A DNA stretch of 59,206 nucleotides from positions 1-59,206 of the IMG/VR virus record IMGVR_UViG_3300020281_000024; one strand, 5' to 3'. Shown here piece by piece: positions 58,251 through 59,206 of this stretch. Under the pieces are notes generated by a model. The model was not told where the DNA came from. It ran no database searches and saw only the letters and a program-made list of their open reading frames with translations. Each line of letters begins with the position of its first letter. Position 1 is the stretch's first letter. This stretch comes from a virus. Made by a program: the position numbers and the translations under genes.

Positions 58251-59206
58251 ATGAGCAATAAAAGTTTAGATGGAGTATTAACCAAAAAAGCACACACAAG
58301 GGAAAAATTTTCGGAAGAACAAATACAAGACCTTGTGGAATGTTCCAATTCAAAAACTGGTTTCGAATATTTTGCTAAAAAGTTTTTCTACATACAACAC
58401 CCTGTAGAAGGCAAAATGCTATTCCAACCATTTGAATATCAAAAAAATTTACTTCACAGTTATCACGATCATAGATTCAATGTTAATATGTTACCAAGAC
58501 AAAGTGGTAAGACAACCACCGCGGCTTGTTATCTATTATGGTTTGCTATGTTCCATCCAGACCAAACAATTTTGATCGCGGCACACAAATACACAGGTGC
58601 ACAAGAAATTATGCAACGTATACGTTATGGATATGAACTTTGTCCTAATCATGTGAGAGCAGGTGTAATCAACTACAACAAAGGTTCAATGGAGTTTGAA
58701 AATGGTTCACGTATTGTTAGTGCAACCACAACAGGTAACACAGGTAGAGGTATGTCCATATCACTTCTTTACTGTGATGAGTTTGCGTTTGTCAATCCAG
58801 GTATTGCACAGGAGTTCTGGACTTCTATTTCACCAACACTTGCGACAGGTGGTCGTGCAATTATCACATCAACGCCCAACTCAGATGAAGATGTGTTTGC
58901 ACAAATTTGGAGAGAAAGTCAAAACAAATATGATGAACACGGTAACGAACAGGAAGTAGGACAAAATGGATTCCATGGTTTTACTGCCAGTTGGGACGAA
59001 CACCCTGACAGGGACGAACAATGGAAACAAGAAGAACTTGGTCGTATAGGTGAGGAAAGATTTAGAAGAGAGTATGGGTGCGAATTTTTAGTATTTGACG
59101 AGACATTAGTAAACAGTATTGTACTTTCCACATTAGAAGGTATACAGCCTATCGTTAACATGGGACAAACACGTTGGTACAAAAAAATGGATCCGCAAAA
59201 AACCTA
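58251..59206 (+). CDS. Terminase large subunit, gp17-like (5' 318 codons, runs off window)
   Basis: ATPase domain complete: adenine/N-terminal region P-F-E-Y-Q, Walker A P-R-Q-S-G-K-T-T at 82-89 (T4: R-Q-L-G-K-T-T), Walker B S-L-L-Y-C-D-E-F-A-F at 171-180 with Asp176 and catalytic Glu177, coupling motif I-T-S-T-P-N at 205-210. Then F-T-A-S-W-D-E-H-P-D-R-D and E-R-F-R-R-E-Y-G-C-E-F, the link towards the nuclease domain, which lies beyond the right edge. This is the motor that packages DNA into the prohead and cuts headful lengths. No stop before base 59206. Confidence 0.92.
   Translation, partial: MSNKSLDGVLTKKAHTREKFSEEQIQDLVECSNSKTGFEYFAKKFFYIQHPVEGKMLFQPFEYQKNLLHSYHDHRFNVNMLPRQSGKTTTAACYLLWFAMFHPDQTILIAAHKYTGAQEIMQRIRYGYELCPNHVRAGVINYNKGSMEFENGSRIVSATTTGNTGRGMSISLLYCDEFAFVNPGIAQEFWTSISPTLATGGRAIITSTPNSDEDVFAQIWRESQNKYDEHGNEQEVGQNGFHGFTASWDEHPDRDEQWKQEELGRIGEERFRREYGCEFLVFDETLVNSIVLSTLEGIQPIVNMGQTRWYKKMDPQKT

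Overview
This is about 59 kb of an A+T-rich genome of a marine, T4-like myovirus (contractile tail), most like phages of Pelagibacter or marine picocyanobacteria. The assignment rests on recognisable T4 morphogenesis proteins (neck gp13 and gp14, tail-sheath terminator gp15, sheath gp18, tube gp19, a second tube-fold protein, head-completion nuclease gp4, small and large terminase gp16 and gp17), on marine T4-type accessory genes, and on repeated NATAAATA late-promoter motifs. Nothing suggests a cellular chromosome: there is no rRNA, tRNA or insertion sequence, and gaps are only tens of bases long (largest 175). The host is inferred, not shown.

Layout. (1) 1-26 kb, plus strand: virion surface proteins. 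Five very large fibre-like polypeptides (one cut by the left edge) carry beta-helix, LamG-like, Asp-box propeller and carbohydrate-binding-like repeat modules. Small beta-rich proteins lie between them. A cupredoxin-tipped protein and three tandem cysteine/glycine-rich paralogues follow. (2) 25.7-31 kb: two paralogous hypothetical proteins, then a GT9-like glycosyltransferase, a NodU/CmcH-type carbamoyltransferase and a second GT9-like glycosyltransferase. (3) 31-40.3 kb: a small structural protein, a 618-residue protein with an inserted alpha/beta-hydrolase-like domain, and a 2336-residue fibre with eight internal repeats. (4) 40.3-46.8 kb, minus strand: one overlapping operon in which neck/tail genes 14 and 15 precede a Nudix hydrolase, an HldE-like heptose kinase/nucleotidyltransferase, a 2OG-Fe(II) oxygenase, an HldD-like epimerase and a cupin. 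(5) 46.8-59.2 kb, mostly plus strand: gp13, a second 2OG oxygenase with a dNMP kinase behind a sigma70-like promoter, an antisense HNH-type gene, then the sheath, tube, gp4, FkbM methyltransferase, gp16 and gp17 block.

Working together. The late genes build the neck, tail and adhesins. The sugar genes (HldE, HldD, cupin, two GT9-like transferases, carbamoyltransferase, FkbM methyltransferase, oxygenases) look like a pathway for making and decorating an unusual sugar, plausibly an ADP-heptose derivative, on virion proteins or host surface glycan; that role is inference.

The main signals outside ordinary annotation are: apparent complete absence of GCAGC/GCTGC (GCWGC) beside abundant GCGGC; a family of late promoters placed so that the start codon falls at or next to the predicted transcription start (leaderless messages), including a perfect inverted promoter pair between genes 14 and 13; a candidate -1 frameshift at an A9 run before the terminase; a structured leader before the 1242-residue fibre gene; an amicyanin-like copper site in a virion protein; and a hydrolase-like insertion lacking its nucleophile.
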